Assembly (NCBI GenBank): GCA_031772625.1
Contig: CM062816.1
Coordinates: 831,644,071 to 831,708,070, forward strand
Origin: Pinus tabuliformis
Taxonomy: Eukaryota > Streptophyta > Pinopsida > Pinales > Pinaceae
Length of the DNA stretch: 64,000 nucleotides
Direction: 5' to 3'
Shown here: positions 10,715 through 23,427 of the stretch, piece after piece
How the letters are laid out: each line of letters starts with the position of its first letter
Numbering within the stretch: the first letter of the stretch is position 1
Translations under genes and position numbers: made by a program
The notes under the pieces: generated by a model
Told to the model about the DNA's origin: nothing
Seen by the model: the letters and a program-made list of their open reading frames with translations, nothing else
Databases searched by the model: none

Positions 10715-11816
10715 TGTTGAAGAATGTAACTAGGTTCAGTCTTCATCACTGTACTTGAAGTCAAAATGTAATATATTTGTCAAAAGAAAGCAAAAATAAA
10801 TTTTATTATTGATTTAATTGACTTGTTAAAGCATGGGTTTCGTGCTTAGGTCAAATGTATAGGTCAAGCCTCCATTGTAGGCTTTAGGTTATTGTCAAAG
10901 TCAATTTGTGAAGACTCCTACATCCATCAAAGTCTCTTTGCTGTTGAAAGAATCTCATGTCGGCTTAATATAGCGACACACCTCTTCATATTTTCATGTC
11001 GGCTCATTTCTAGATGGTAACACCTATATATAGGAGTGTGACCTTTGCTCAAAATCACAGAACAAAAACTCGACTATTTCAGAGAACAAGTTTGGTCCTA
11101 TTATAAAGACAAGTTCGGATGACAACTCAAAGACATGTTTCAGTATTTTTACAGTGGAGGAACTCAGATTAGTTGCAGGGATGATCTCGGTGTAAATCAC
11201 AGTGTGGCAAAATCAAATATCACAGTTTCGGTGCTAATACAGTTCGGTGATATTACAGTGGTTATATCTCGGTGCTACCACAATGAATGTCTCGGTGTTA
11301 TTACAGTGAGGAAGTCTCAATATCTCGGTGCTATCACAATCATGAAGTCACAATGCTAGTGCTATCACAATGGTATGGTTTTGATGCTAAAGGATAAACT
11401 TCGATATATTTCAGTGAGTAAGTTCAGAGATCATTGCTATCACAGTGATGCAAGTTCGGTGCCATTGCAAGGATCAAGGTTTGAATGAAGAATGACGACT
11501 ACAGGAGCTATTGAACTGAAGAATGACAAGGTTGACTTGATGGGTGGAGGTTGTCTCAAGTTTGAGTTGAAAGGGTCTTGGTCGTCTCATCTTGAATCTA
11601 CTGAAGGAAGAATTTTGACTGGGTTTTCCTCTAGAGTGGGGTTTTCCTTGGCAGCGTGCCTACATCTTGTGTTCTCTTCTATTTGTTGCTTGGCATTAGT
11701 CTTGATGATAATAAAAGATAATTAAAAGATGTAATAATAATAATATTGAAAATATCATAAGTTAATGTCATAATAAGAGAAATCGTTTAACCGCCACCTC
11801 TATGGATTTCTCAACA
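10715..11816 (+). mobile_element. Solo LTR, family B, inside hAT
   Basis: 1102 bp, TGTTGAAGAATGTAACTAGG to TTTCTCAACA, flanked by ATAAT on both sides (10710-10714 and 11817-11821). The start and end match the LTRs of the gag-only element at 51522 and 55959, so it belongs to the same or a sister family. A TATA-like CCTATATATAGGAG lies near 11023-11036. 11150-11460 is a degenerate array of TCGGTGCTATCACAGTG-like units. Confidence 0.92.
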
Positions 11817-11821
11817 ATAAT

Positions 11822-12025
11822 GTGGTTCAAGTGATCATTGATAATGTGGCAAATTGTAAGGGAGCAGGAAAAATCATTGAGCGTACTCATCCACACATCT
11901 TTTGGTCTGGGTGTTTGGTGCACACATTGAACCTTTTGTTGCATGATATTGTGAAGCAAAAAGAATGTGGATGGATTAATGAGCTTACATGAAAGAGAAG
12001 CAACTCATTAAATATGTCCTAGGGT
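11822..12025 (+). pseudogene. hAT transposase fragment 3: catalytic region, second half
   Basis: Resumes in the same frame as fragment 2, with [20 protein letters not shown] and [21 protein letters not shown]. In the family the aspartate of the (T)DN motif is the second catalytic residue, and HTLNL is a conserved core motif; both are present. The frame decays near 11990 (TGA after the WINELT stretch). The fragment ends at the giant-LTR element. Confidence 0.9.
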
Positions 12026-15000
12026 TTTTACCCACCATTTTGTGGGTAATATCCCTAGGAGAATTTTTCTCTCCAAGATGGTCCTCAACTGGCAGCCAAC
12101 AACCCCTTGCGACCATCAACTAGCTCATTGTGCCATTTCTCCGCCACCTGAGCAGCCATGTGGTCCCCCACCCATCTGCAATGATTGTATGTTTGAAGGT
12201 GGGCCTCCCGAATCTAAAGGTATGCCTTGTCATTTTGAAATTGAGCATTGTAGTTTTCTTATCATGGACACTTCTGGACATGGATTAATGGGGGGATTCG
12301 GCGAAAAGAATGGGTTAGGTCCGTGCTCTTGTCCCCTAGACCCCTTTTAGGTATTAACTTTGGATTCTAGTCCCGTGGGATCTCTTTTACTGACCATTTG
12401 GCTCTAGGGATGGTATTTCATGGGAAACCCCGATTTTGGTTACGTGGTCTCGCTCCCTTATCCACTTATATTACCCCCTTTCCATTCATTGTTACCCCTT
12501 TCATCATTTCTCCCACTTGGGTCCACATTCCTCCATTGGGTCCACATAGGGTCAGCGCACCCCTTCTCCTTGCCCACACCTTGGGTCATGGCTTGGAATG
12601 AAGCCCAGAGGTTGATGCAGAGAAAAAGAAATTCAAAAGCATATATGGCCACATTCAACACGAAAAGTACCACAAAATGCAAAAGATGACTAGGACAAAA
12701 ACATTTATCACATGGACAAAAGCCATTACATCAAGCTCTACCCCATCATCATGGCCATCACCTTGGTTCCAATAGGTTCTATGAACCTTCCTCATCATAT
12801 AGGAACCCATGATTGTCCCAAACCCTGGTGGGTAATGAACCGCCCCACCTTAAAGGGGGGAATTCACTTCTATATCTTATACATCATGCTCTAACCCCTT
12901 GAGCCCCGAGCAGTTAATCAAAGAAAATCATAAAAAGGAAAAAGGGATATAAAGAAGGGTGGAAAAACCAAGGCCGGGGCACCTCATGAACCACGATTTC
13001 TCCCTCCTACACCTTATAAACCCAAGTGTGGGCTTCCCTCTTATTAGCTACCCTTGTGTCCCGGCATGTAACCCAGGGTTGCCCCCTCTCATTCCCTACA
13101 TCATTCACCTATCTACCAAATGCCACCACCTTTGACGGATGTACCTTAACTACATTATCCCCTTTAGAAGCAGAAACCACCTAATAGGGCACTTGGTTAA
13201 CCCCATTGGGAGTTTAGGAGACATTAGCACATCCCGAAGCCCATTATGGAAGGGCAGACCATTATGAAGTCCCCACCTGTGGTCCATGACTAGGTAAACT
13301 CATTTGCTCGATTTCTCTAATGACTTGTTGTACTGGAAGCCTAGGGGACGCATTGGATCTTATGCAGAATTGCAAATGGTTTCTATTTGGGGTTTAGTCT
13401 CCCTATACGGGGTCCTAATCCTCCAGAGGGCTACATTGGCACATATAGGGTGAGCGTTGAGTGCCATGGCCCCCCACAGCAACATATTGCACTTCATGGA
13501 TCCCCACAACGATTTAAAGATTATTTGTGGTTCAGTCATTGGACGAGGAGGATGCACTTGATCCATCATGCCCAACTGGCCCTAAATCTACACCATACAC
13601 TTGGCAGATGATCCAGGACTTCTATGATGATGTGGCATCTCCTACATTATCATCCTAGCCCTTGAGGGCAACTCACTGGCGTCTTCGATTTGTTTGGAGA
13701 CCCATGAGGACACTTGTGTGCCCCCACAGTCATTTGGAGCACCACAGGTTATTACAAGGGGCCAACCCCTTATCCACTGCTTTTCAGGGTCCTATTATTC
13801 ATTGTGGTACCCATGGACCTCATTAGGCCTCTTAGAGGGCCCTACGACGTGCATAGATTTTTATTTGTCCTCTTGAGAGGCTTACCTTTTAATTTGTGAG
13901 CTAGTTTGCTGGGCTTGTCACCAAAGTTAGGTCATTTGCACATTATTTTACTTCAGGGGCTAATGTAGGCTCATTAGCTAAATCAAACTCCTAATTAGTG
14001 TATAAATAGGAGTTATTTGGATTCATTTGTATCATCACTTGACTGGGGATCTCTTTATCTTTAGAGAACTTCGCACTTTTTCCTTGAAGGATTATTTTGG
14101 ATGATGGATGAATTTTGACGTATGGATTTGGGCTATTTTTATCTTGGAGCTTCTTATTTGCAAATGTGATGTTGGTTGGATATACTCTCTAACATTGTAA
14201 GTGCAAATTTAACGCTATTTTTCTTGTTGCTTCATACATTTGAATTTCGCTATGATTAGGGCTAATTGCTGCATGTACGGAATGTGGAACTATGTGTCTA
14301 TTTAGCTTATTCTTTATATGGGCCATTGTTAGATGAATTGAATTGTCCTAGAGATCATGCTATCTTGATAAGCTTGCACCATTTGTATGAAGCATAAATG
14401 CTTGAAAGACACTTTTGTTCTCTTTCCTCTAACATTGGACGAAGTTCACTTTTGGAGGCTCCTTGAACAAGAAACTAAATCCTTTTTCGTTATTATCCTT
14501 GACTCCATATCCCCAAGTGAATTAGGCATTGGTCCCTCAAAAAGGGTGATCCTTTTAAACCTCTTTTTACCCTTTCCCCTTTTTTTAGGTCTAGCCCCAT
14601 TAGGTCACCTAGGGCATCAATTTCCTGGGAAACTAGCCACAAGAAAACTTTGATCTCCTAGATACAAATGCGCTGGTGGGTCCCCTCGCTCTCCTCCAAA
14701 TTTGAAGCAATTTTGACGGTGGAATCTCTGGATACCCTAAGCCCTAGCTCTAGGATCAAGTTTTGCCTAGGTGTTCCCAAGGCTAGAACCTAGTAGGATC
14801 AATTTGACATCTTTGGGAGAAAATTCTTGTTTGATCCTTTCCCCTCACCTTGGCTAGGTTAAGAGCATCATTGGTTGCCAAAATCCATCCCCTAACCTGG
14901 GCTGGGTCCACTTGGCCTCGTGTGGTCCCATTCTTCACCAAAGCCTATTTATCAAGGACTACTCGAGAAATCAGGTTCTCAAAAAGGATTTTAGAGATTG

Positions 15001-15334
15001 AGAACATCTTTTATAGTTCTTATACTTCTCCCTCAACCCTCCAATCCTCATCCCCTCTCCCTAGAAGATCAAGTCCCTTGCTTAAAGAGCAAGCAAGCCC
15101 TATCCTTCAAACTCTTCTGGAAAGGGAATCATTTGGGTCACTCCACCTCTTTATTGATCTACACTTTATAAGTGACTTCCTAACTACTGGGTATCCTCCC
15201 ATCGGTGAAAGTCTGTAAAGAGCAGGGAGTCTTAGTTGTGGTGACAGTGGGCTATGTCTCCATAATTCCCCTTGACCTAGCAATTGTCCTCATAGAAACC
15301 CCTTTTAGGTCCCTTGCTAGTTTGAGTGGTATCA
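12026..15334 (+). repeat. 5' giant LTR, about 3.3 kb
   Basis: Aligns with 26692-29332 from the TACCCACCATTTTGTGGG start through the TTTGAGTGGTATCA end. It carries about 667 bp (roughly 12876-13540) that are missing from the other LTR. A likely TATA (GTGTATAAATAGGAGTT) lies near 13998-14014, so U3 is about 2 kb long. Short open frames here have no family features. Confidence 0.88.
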
Positions 15335-15337
15335 ATT

Positions 15338-15356
15338 TGGCGCTATTGCCGGGGAC
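15338..15356 (+). other. Primer-binding site, tRNA-Asp type
   Basis: TGGCGCTATTGCCGGGGAC starts 3 bases after the 5' LTR. Athila/Tat-lineage Gypsy elements use a nearly identical TGGCGCCGTTGCCGGGGA sequence. One or two differences are present here. Confidence 0.8.
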
Positions 15357-15790
15357 ACGAAACATGCGTTTTGTTCCCCATACAACATATTGACATATGA
15401 TTATTGGCGACTCCATTGGAAAAACGAAGCCCTAGTTCTTCATTGAACTTTAAGGTTGATGCTTGTAGGGTGAAGTTAGCATTTTTTAGGCATCTCTAAT
15501 TTCACCCTAGCGACTTCTACATATGTTTCATGTATACCTCAAATAGGTTGTTATTCTTTCGTAAATTTCTTGCTTTGGACATTGCTAGCATCCCTGGACA
15601 TCCTAATCATGTCACAGGAAGGACGCTATGTGGGATGCTTGTGTTTGATATGTGATCCACTCTCCGCAATGGACCACATAAAAAGATTTAATGCACATGC
15701 TTCAAGAGAGAAGGTTGTCCACCAAGATGTCCTTGTGTTATTGTTCATGTGATCTCTCGGTGGTCATAACTCATTGCTGCATGATCATGA
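15357..15790 (+). other. Internal leader of the giant-LTR element
   Basis: The untranslated-looking stretch after the primer site is cut at 15790 by the next nested element. No coding family was recognised. Confidence 0.5.
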
Positions 15791-17989
15791 TGTTGATTTT
15801 TGTGTAGTTTGGGACGTACTCCAAGCCCTAGTGTTCGAGGGTTGGAGGTCAAAGCACCACATGTAGGCTTGTGGGCTTAGAACCCAAGACTGGGGTTTTG
15901 CACCCAATCGTGTTTGGGGCAATTCAGGAGGCACATTTCTAAATGTGATGGCATGAGACGATAGAGGGTGGAAAGGAGAATCCAACGCTTCGAGAATCGT
16001 CGAATTTTGAGTTGTAGAAATGGAGAAATGAATTTTTGAAGTTGAAAATTAATTATTGGTTTTCAAGTCACGTAGGCTTGATGTAAAAATTAGCCAATAG
16101 ATTTGTCTCTTCATCTATTCGTTGGAGCCCCTCATTTGGCTATAAATAAAGGGTGAATTGGAGTTGTTTGAGCATCCATTTTGGTGCAACGTCCTCTCAA
16201 GAAAGAGCTATGAGATTGGCCTACCTGCAACAAGGAGAGGCCCTAGACAGCGTGGAGGAGGTCTGAATTTCTGTGATGGAGGCTGAGTGAGTTGTAGGAG
16301 CAATAGACTGTCTTTGGGTTGAAAAGAGGGCCGAGACTGCTGTTCTAGAGGTCGAGTGGCCTTGCTGGTGGGCCAAGTTGCCTAGGGCAAAATGTTGTGT
16401 GTTGGAGTGTGTTTGGGCACCAAAAAGGGGGACCGTCTCACGATTTAGGGCTGTTGTGCTAGGTCACAGGCCTTAGCACACAGCTGGAGTTGCATAAAGG
16501 GGTGTCAAGGGTGGACTAGTCCCTTAAGAAGGCAACGTGGGTGAGGAAGAGGCTTCTCAAGGTATGACGCAGTCCCTTGAGCGCTTTTTGTTAACTGTCA
16601 TAAGGGTTTAAGGCTGTAACACTTTCCCTAACTAGGGCTGTCACAAACACAGAAGTAAACACCATTACAATAGTGTTTCGGAGGGGTGTTGGGTCCTTGA
16701 TTTGTGGACCAAAGCATCGATCAGTTGATGGGAAGCTTAAGGAGGCCTTAAGAGTTGTTTGGAGGAGCCCACGTGGACTGTTGGGAAACCTACCAAGCAG
16801 CCAAGGTGACATCGGGCACATCAGATTGGAAGACAAGGGGACAACAACAAGGAGAGTTGTAGATGGACTCTTGTATGGCAGTTGGATAGATGTCCTAGGA
16901 GAGGACATGTTGTTGGTGCCCAGATTTGTGCAATAGCTCCTCTATTGCAGAAGAAAGGGCAGATTGGTGGAGTCTGTGGGCAACCATGTGTAAGGGTCTC
17001 CCAGGTGTGGGGATGCCCTAACTAGGTGCAGATGCTACAACGTGGACTTGGTCTCTCATGGGCTGTTGGAGGGTAGCATGAGAGAAGACCAAGTGTGGAC
17101 GAGATTGGGCACTTATGGTCTGTTCGAGGACAATGTGATAGTGTCCAAGTTGGAGCCCGGTGAGCAACACCTTGATGGACAAAGGTGGTTGCAAGAGAGG
17201 CAGTTGTTGAGCTCAAGGGTCTGATCAGCCAAGAGTAATTGTGCAGCGCGAGACTTATGTGTGGAGAAGCCCATCCACAACAAAAGATGGGTAGTCCTCC
17301 TAGTCCGTGTTCATTGTAGGAGATGGACATCTTGCAGTGATAGGTGGCATCCCTCTGTGCCCTATGTTGGTCTTCATCGGAGCAGCGCAGGAAGACTATA
17401 GTGGGCTGAAGTCCTTGAGTAGCTGAGGAGCAATATTGGGCAGATCGAGAGTTGTTCACAAGTGGAACTGTGAACAACTCGACAGGAGTCTCAATGTGTT
17501 GATGCATTGATGGACGAACGATCAACTAGTGAGGAGATTGGATAGCTGAGATTTAGTGGCCAGATGAACTTGGAGCATTGATAGAGGCAGGAGCTGCAGA
17601 GCGGGAGCCAAAGGACCGCGCAGATACAGGGTACGACTGAGGGGAGTTGAGCGAGTCGACTTCATCAGCGAGATGGTTAGAGTATCTTGTCGAGGGTATA
17701 TTGGTTGTCGATGGATTGACACCAAGCCCCAGTTTTGTATCTTGTACTAGTGGATGTATGAGGGCCATTATCCCTACAAGAGCCCTAGACTGTTGTATTA
17801 TATGTTGTTTATTATAGCAAAGATGGGTTGAAAACTGTAAAAATTTGTCCACGTTCTATGCATGTGTGATTTAGTAATTTACTACTGTTTATATTCCGCC
17901 ATGCAAAGTAGTATCGTTGAGATTCTTGGTTTCGTAGCGTCAAAGATTTTAAGATTCTATCCTAGACCCGAGATCGTGGAAATTCAACA
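15791..17989 (+). repeat. 5' LTR of the LARD-like element
   Basis: Matches 18649-20363 and then the remainder after the nested insertion. The TATA-like GGCTATAAATAAAGGGTG is near 16139-16156. The long region after it (R-U5 side) carries open frames on both strands that are by-products of the repeat, not genes. Confidence 0.92.
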
Positions 17990-18648
17990 TGGTATCAGAG
18001 CATATTTGAGCTACTTTGAGGGACAGTGAATCAAAGTGTGCACAGCGAAGCAACTCAGAGGGAGTTGTAGGTGTTTGGATCATGGAGCAGAGGGTTCAGG
18101 TGAAGACACAGAGATGTGGTCTCAATAAACTACATGATGAGATGGGTTGGGAGTTCTGGTGGGTCGGTGATGAACCTGGTGCACTTCAGTATGTTGTGTG
18201 GCAGTTTGTAGATCATGGACTTCCTATGTCTTGTCGTGGATGGTTGGGACAGCTCGAGGGTTGCTTTGGCTTGGACGAGATCAGGTTGATTGAGATGGCT
18301 TCATGTGATGGACTTCACATTGGCAGGCTAGAGTCTTCATCGGATCGTGATGTTGCATATTCGAGATTGGAAGGATTTGCACGAGTGGTATTTGATCCAG
18401 TAGGATGAGTGCTTGTAGGACTGAATCAGTGGAGATCGTGTAGGCTTGGAGGGAGTCTAGCCTTAGAGGGAGCAACCCTATGGAGGTTTGGGATCTTTAG
18501 GTTCGGATATGATGAGTTAGAGGCATTATCGATATTTCTGGTTTCATTCTACAGGGTATGCTGCAGTGATGGATGCCAAATGGGCTAGTGTCGTCATCAG
18601 ATGATGGTTATTCCTAGTCTTGGAAGTACCTCCATCGCTAAGAGGGAG
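17990..18648 (+). other. LARD internal region with primer site and polypurine tract
   Basis: Begins TGGTATCAGAGCATATTTGAG, an initiator tRNA-Met primer site directly abutting the LTR, and ends CGCTAAGAGGGAG directly before the 3' LTR. The 130-codon open frame at 18016-18408 has no Gag or Pol features and is not called as a gene. Confidence 0.85.
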
Positions 18649-20363
18649 TGTTGATTTTTGTGTAGCTTGGGAGGTACTACAAGCCCTAGTTTTCGAGGGT
18701 TGGAGGTCAAAGGCATGAGACGATAGAGGGCGGAAAGGAGAATCCAACGCTTCGAGAATCGTCGAATTCCGAGTTGTAGAAGTGGAGAAATGAATTTTTG
18801 AAGTTGAAAATTAATTATTGGTTTTCAAGTCAGGTAGGCTTGATGTAAAAATTAGCCAATACATGTGTCTCTTCATCTATTCGTTGGAGCCCCTCATTTG
18901 GCTATAAATAGAGGGTGAATTGAGTTGTTTGAGCATCCATTTTGGTGCAACATCCTCTCAAGAAAGAGCTCTGATATTGCCCTAGCCGCAACAAGGAGGA
19001 GAGGCCCTAGACAGCGTGGAGGAGGTTCGAATTTCTGTGATGGAGGCCGAGTGAGCTGCAGGAGCAGCGAACTGTCTTTGGGTTGAAAAGAGGGTCGAGA
19101 TTGTTGTTCTAGAGGCTGAGTAGCCTTGTTGGTGGGTCGAGTTGCTTAGGGTCAAAACGCTGTGTGTTTGGGCACCAAAAAGGGGGATTGTCTCACGGTT
19201 TAGGGCTGTTGTGCTAGGCCGCAGGCCTTAGCACACAACTGGAGCTACGTAAAGGGGTGTCAAGGGTGGACTAGTCCCTTAAGAAGGCAACGTGGGTGAG
19301 GAAGAGGCTTCCCAAGGTATGTCGCAGCCCCTTGAGGGCTTGTTTGTGAACTGTCATAAGGGTTTAGGGCTGCAACACATGCCCTAACCAGGGCTGTCAC
19401 AAACGTAGAAGCAAACACCATTACAACAGTGTTTTGGAGGGGTGTTGGGTCCTTGATTTGTGGACCAGAGCGTGGATCAGTTGATGGGTAGCTTAAGGAG
19501 GCCTTAGGAGTTGTTTGGAGGAGCCCACGTGGACTGTTGGGAAGCCTACCAAGCAACCAAGGTGACAACAGGCACATCAGATTGGAAGACAAGGGGACAA
19601 CAGTTGGAGAGTTGCAGATGGACTCTTATATGGCAGTTGGATAGATGTCCTAGGAGAGGACAAGTTGTTGATGCCCAGATTTGTGCAATAGCTCCTCTAT
19701 TGCAGAACAAAGGGCAGATTGGTGGAGTCTGTGGGCAGCCATGTGTAAGGGTCTCCTAGGTGTGGGGATGCCCTAACTAGGTGCAGATGCTACAACGTGG
19801 ACTTGGTCTCTCGTGGATTGTTGGAGGGCAGCGTGAGAGAAGACCAAGTGTGGACGAGATTGGGCACTTATGGTCTGCTGGAGGACAGCGTGATAGTGTC
19901 CAAGTTGGAGCCCGGTGAGCAACACCTTGATGGACAAAGGTGGTTGCAAGAGAGGCAGTTGTTGAGCTCAAGGGTCTGATCAACCAGGAGCAGTTTGTGG
20001 AGCCCGAGACTTGTGTGTGGAGAAGGACATCTACAACAGAAGATGGGTAGTCCTCCTAGCCTGTGTTCATTGTGGGAGATGGACATCTTGCAGTGATAGG
20101 TGGCAACCCTCGTGCCCTATGTTGGTCTTCATCGGAGCAACGCAGGAAGACCATAGTGGGCTAAAGTCCTTAAGTAGCTAAGGAGCAATAGTGGGCAGAT
20201 TGAGAGTTGTTCACAAGTGGAGCTGTGAAAAACTCGATAGGAGTCTCTCGATGTGTTGATGGAAAAACGATCAACTAGTGAGGAGATTGGATCGCTGAGA
20301 TTTAGTGGCCAGATGGACTTGGAGCATTGATAGAGGCAGGAGATGCAGATCGAGAGTCGAAGG
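18649..20363 (+). repeat. 3' LTR of the LARD-like element, left part
   Basis: Starts TGTTGATTTTTGTGTAGCTTGGG after the purine tract and follows the 5' LTR closely, with indels (for example it lacks about 50 bp near 18710). It is interrupted at 20364 by the gag-only element. Confidence 0.92.
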
Positions 20364-21436
20364 AGTTGATTTGGGGTAGTATCGGATGTGCTCTAGCCAT
20401 GAAAATTGGTGGAGAGGCTAAAGCACATGAGATCTCCAAGACCCAGAAATGGTTTGGGTAGATTCTAACCGGTTTGGGAGATATTAAAATAATTAATATT
20501 TTTAAAGGAGTTCTTAAGTCTAACTTAGGAAAAATAAAATATTAATGGGTATTAATATAAAACTGGGTTAGAAGGGTCCAAAAGTCATGGATCAAGCCAA
20601 ATCTAATCTTAGCCGTTGATTAGAGATTTAATCTCGGTCGTTGATGGACCAACGAGAAAAGTATAAGAGGAGGCTTGAGGGTCAGTTGGAGAACACACCG
20701 AGAGAGATCAAGAACTCAATTTTCTGGGGCAGGGTTTGCTGAGGAAATTGAGTGAGTGATTAGAGTTGTAGCTGAGGGGCAGTGAATACATAGCAGAGAG
20801 GCAGAGTTAGTACCAGGAGGATCAGCGCAGAGCCAGGAGAGGGACACAGAGCCAGCTAGAGGCCACGCAGAGGCAGCCAGGAGCTGTGCAGAGCCAGAGA
20901 GGGCCAGCGTGTGAGACGTAGAGGGTCCAGGGGCTGACGCAGGGCCTAGAGGCAGCGCTGGGAGCATTTCGTGGGACAGACTAAGAGCTGGAGAGCCGGA
21001 TAGGGTGATGCAGTCCCTATCAGAGTGACGCAGAGCAGCGGAAGTTACATTGTTGCTGTGGAATCGTTCATCCGGAGTTTTAGCCAGAATATCTGTCTCT
21101 GACTGAGAGGTACTACTGCCGAGGGCATTCTCTGTTGGGTGAGCCATTTCTGGCACCCAGGTTGTATTCTGAAACTGCACAATAATAAAACCCTCTGAAT
21201 AGCTACACTGATTTTCCCCCATTGGGTTTTTTCCGGGGACATTAGTCCAAAAACAACGGTGTCACTTGTGTGCTTGTTTACTTTCAGTTGATGATCTGTA
21301 TGTGTTGATACTGTACTTGTATTTATTTTCAGTATTTACATGGTAAATAACTTGTTAAGTAATTGAACAAGTAGGAAGAAATAAATTAGATAGTACAAGA
21401 AGAATTTCTAACAGGTTAAACTTAGAAATTCCAACA
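20364..21436 (+). repeat. 5' LTR of the gag-only element, family A
   Basis: Contains paired GCCGTTGATT and GTCGTTGATGG motifs (20611-20645), a TATA-like AAGTATAAGAGGAGG near 20658, a CAGAGCCAGGAG-type repeat array (about 20760-21000) and an AATAATAAAACCCTC block near 21180. It ends AGAAATTCCAACA. Confidence 0.92.
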
Positions 21437-21916
21437 TGTTGCAGATCACAAGATAATTGAAGGCATCAGCCGAGCAGAGCAGTAGCAGCAGAAAACAATT
21501 GTCCCGAGTGACAGAAGCTGTTCCTAGCAGAAAGCAGCAAGGAAGGGGTGACGCAGAGTGCTTGCGTCATCAGTTCGAGCCAGGAGGAGGATCAACGCAG
21601 TGGCAGAGAGGAGCAAACCTGACCTACGCAGTGCCCGGTCATCTTTCTCAGCCAGGAAGGATTGACGCTGTGGCTAGGAGGTGCAGATTTTGCCGGTGCT
21701 GGGATTGCGCAGAGCCTAGAGGCTCAATTCTTCAAGTCGTTGAGGAATAGGGGGCTGCGGATAATTTGCAGAGCGAAGCTAGTGGGGTACTGTGGTCAGA
21801 ACAATACCTAACAGGGTAAGACCAAAGAAGAGGGATTTCCAGAAAGGAAATTGAGACTCAGAGGGAGTCGAACCGAGGACTTCTAGGGGGGAAGTAAAGA
21901 GACTCAGAGGAGTCGG

Positions 21917-22794
21917 ATGAAGAGTAGCAAGACGGCAGTGAATGCGCTGAGAGATCTGGATACACTGGACGAAGCTTCCAACTTCGTAGTCTGGAAGGCC
22001 AGGATCTTGTCCATTCTAGACAGGTATCACATCAAGCACTTCGCCTTGAAAACGATAGCGATCCCAGTTGACCCAGCTGAAAATGAGAAGTACGAGGAGG
22101 CAATGGCCAGGGCAAAGTGCATCATCCTTGATGGGGTCAAGGATCATGTGGTGTCGCATATTGCCGAGAAGGACACGACAAATGAGATGTGGGAGGCCTT
22201 GAAGAAATTGTACTAGCATACTTTCGTGCAGAGGAAGATGTTACTTGAAAATCAGTTGCGGTCATACTAGATGCAAAAGGGAGAGCAGATAGATGTCTTG
22301 GTGGATTGAAGGAGATCCGTGATCAACTAACTTCCATAGGGGCCACGCTAGATCAGGAACTGATGGTGAGGACCGCATTGAATGCAGTCTCAGAGGATTG
22401 GGAGGTATTTGTCCAGAGCATACTGGGCAGGTCGAGCCTTCCAGATTGGGAGGAACTGTGGGTGACTCTTCGTCAAGAAGAGATCAGACGGGTGACCAAG
22501 GCGGGGAGTAGCGAAAAAGGGGTCAGAATCAAGGAGGAAGAAGAAGATGCAGCTCTCGCATCTGTGGGAAAGCAGGAGAAGAGAAAGAAGAAGGACCTCT
22601 CCAAGGTCAAATGCTTCCATTGTGGGGAACTGGGTCACTATGCGAACCAGTGTCCGAGGAAGAAGAGTAAGGGAGAGGCTTCTGAGACCAAGGCAGCGCC
22701 AACAAGGGCAGAGAAAGAAGTGGAGACAGATGACGACTGTGCCATGAGTGCTCATGCGCCACTTGAGAGGAAGTGGGGAGACATCGAGTTGTAG
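21917..22794 (+). pseudogene. Copia-type Gag, broken
   Basis: The first segment (21917-22216) has the Gag N-terminus with NFVVWKARILSILDRY and TTNEMWEALKKLY. It ends in TAG; another TAG lies near 22270, and a frame change leads to a second open segment (22306-22794). That segment holds QELMVRTALNAVSEDWEVFVQSI and a CCHC knuckle at 22612-22653 (CFHCGELGHYANQC). The acidic and basic tail stops at TAG 22792 with no protease motif. Domains are in the normal Gag order, so only small lesions separate it from an intact gene. Confidence 0.9.
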
Positions 22795-23427
22795 TCAGAC
22801 GGACTACAGATGATTAGGCGCAGGATCCTTGAGATACCCAACCTCTTGGATTATACCTTGCTACGAGAGCCCCGAAGAGAAGTAGCAGGACTGACGAATG
22901 TCGGTAGAGACAAATGCAGATGGATTGACAAAGGGTGCTACAGTGCAGGAGTCCCAGGACAGCATGAGGTAACAATGCGAGATGCATGGAGTTGTTGCAA
23001 CAACGTAGAGGTCAGTAGAGGGAGCACTTGTTAGCGACAGAGGGAGCTTCAGCATCGGGAGTGTTTCTAGCCTGATAGAGATGTCAGAGTTGGGAGGATC
23101 AGTTACTTACTTCTCAGTAACTGAGTTGTAGTGCAGCGATTAGCAGTGGCAGTGCTATGGGCAGCACGATGCAGCATGATGAGAGGGCATGTAGTGTAGA
23201 TGCAGCGGTGGCAGTGGCAAGGCCATGGGTAGTAGCGCGGATGCAGAGGGAGCTGCCGTACAGATGCAACAGTGGCAGTGGCAGGGCCATGGGCAGCAAT
23301 ACAAGATGCAACAATGTAGAGGATGTTGGGCAAGGAGGCCTAGCATCAGCACAGGGACCGATGCTAGATGATCAGGGTGATACTCAATGAGGAGTATTAC
23401 TAGAGCATAGTCCTCGCTAAGAGGGAG
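22795..23427 (+). other. Post-gag region and polypurine tract
   Basis: No pol domain. 23130-23330 is a degenerate repeat of GCAGTGGCAGTGGC and GGCCATGGGCAGC units, which creates long spurious frames. CCTCGCTAAGAGGGAG abuts the 3' LTR and closely matches the tracts before the LTRs at 18649 and 55959. Confidence 0.8.

Noticed and set aside
10489..10764. Minus-strand frame opposite the hAT transposase
   Set aside because: Shadow of the transposase frame; it runs into the solo LTR.
16591..17525. Several 60-167-codon frames on both strands, repeated near 19260-20086
   Set aside because: They are in LTR sequence present twice; frames are not conserved between the two copies and show no protein family.
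18016..18408. 130-codon frame between LARD LTRs as a Gag
   Set aside because: No capsid-like motif, no zinc knuckle and no similarity to the Gag proteins seen elsewhere in the window.
20716..21222. 168-codon minus-strand frame
   Set aside because: Lies wholly inside an LTR array and has a shorter counterpart in the other LTR; no domain.
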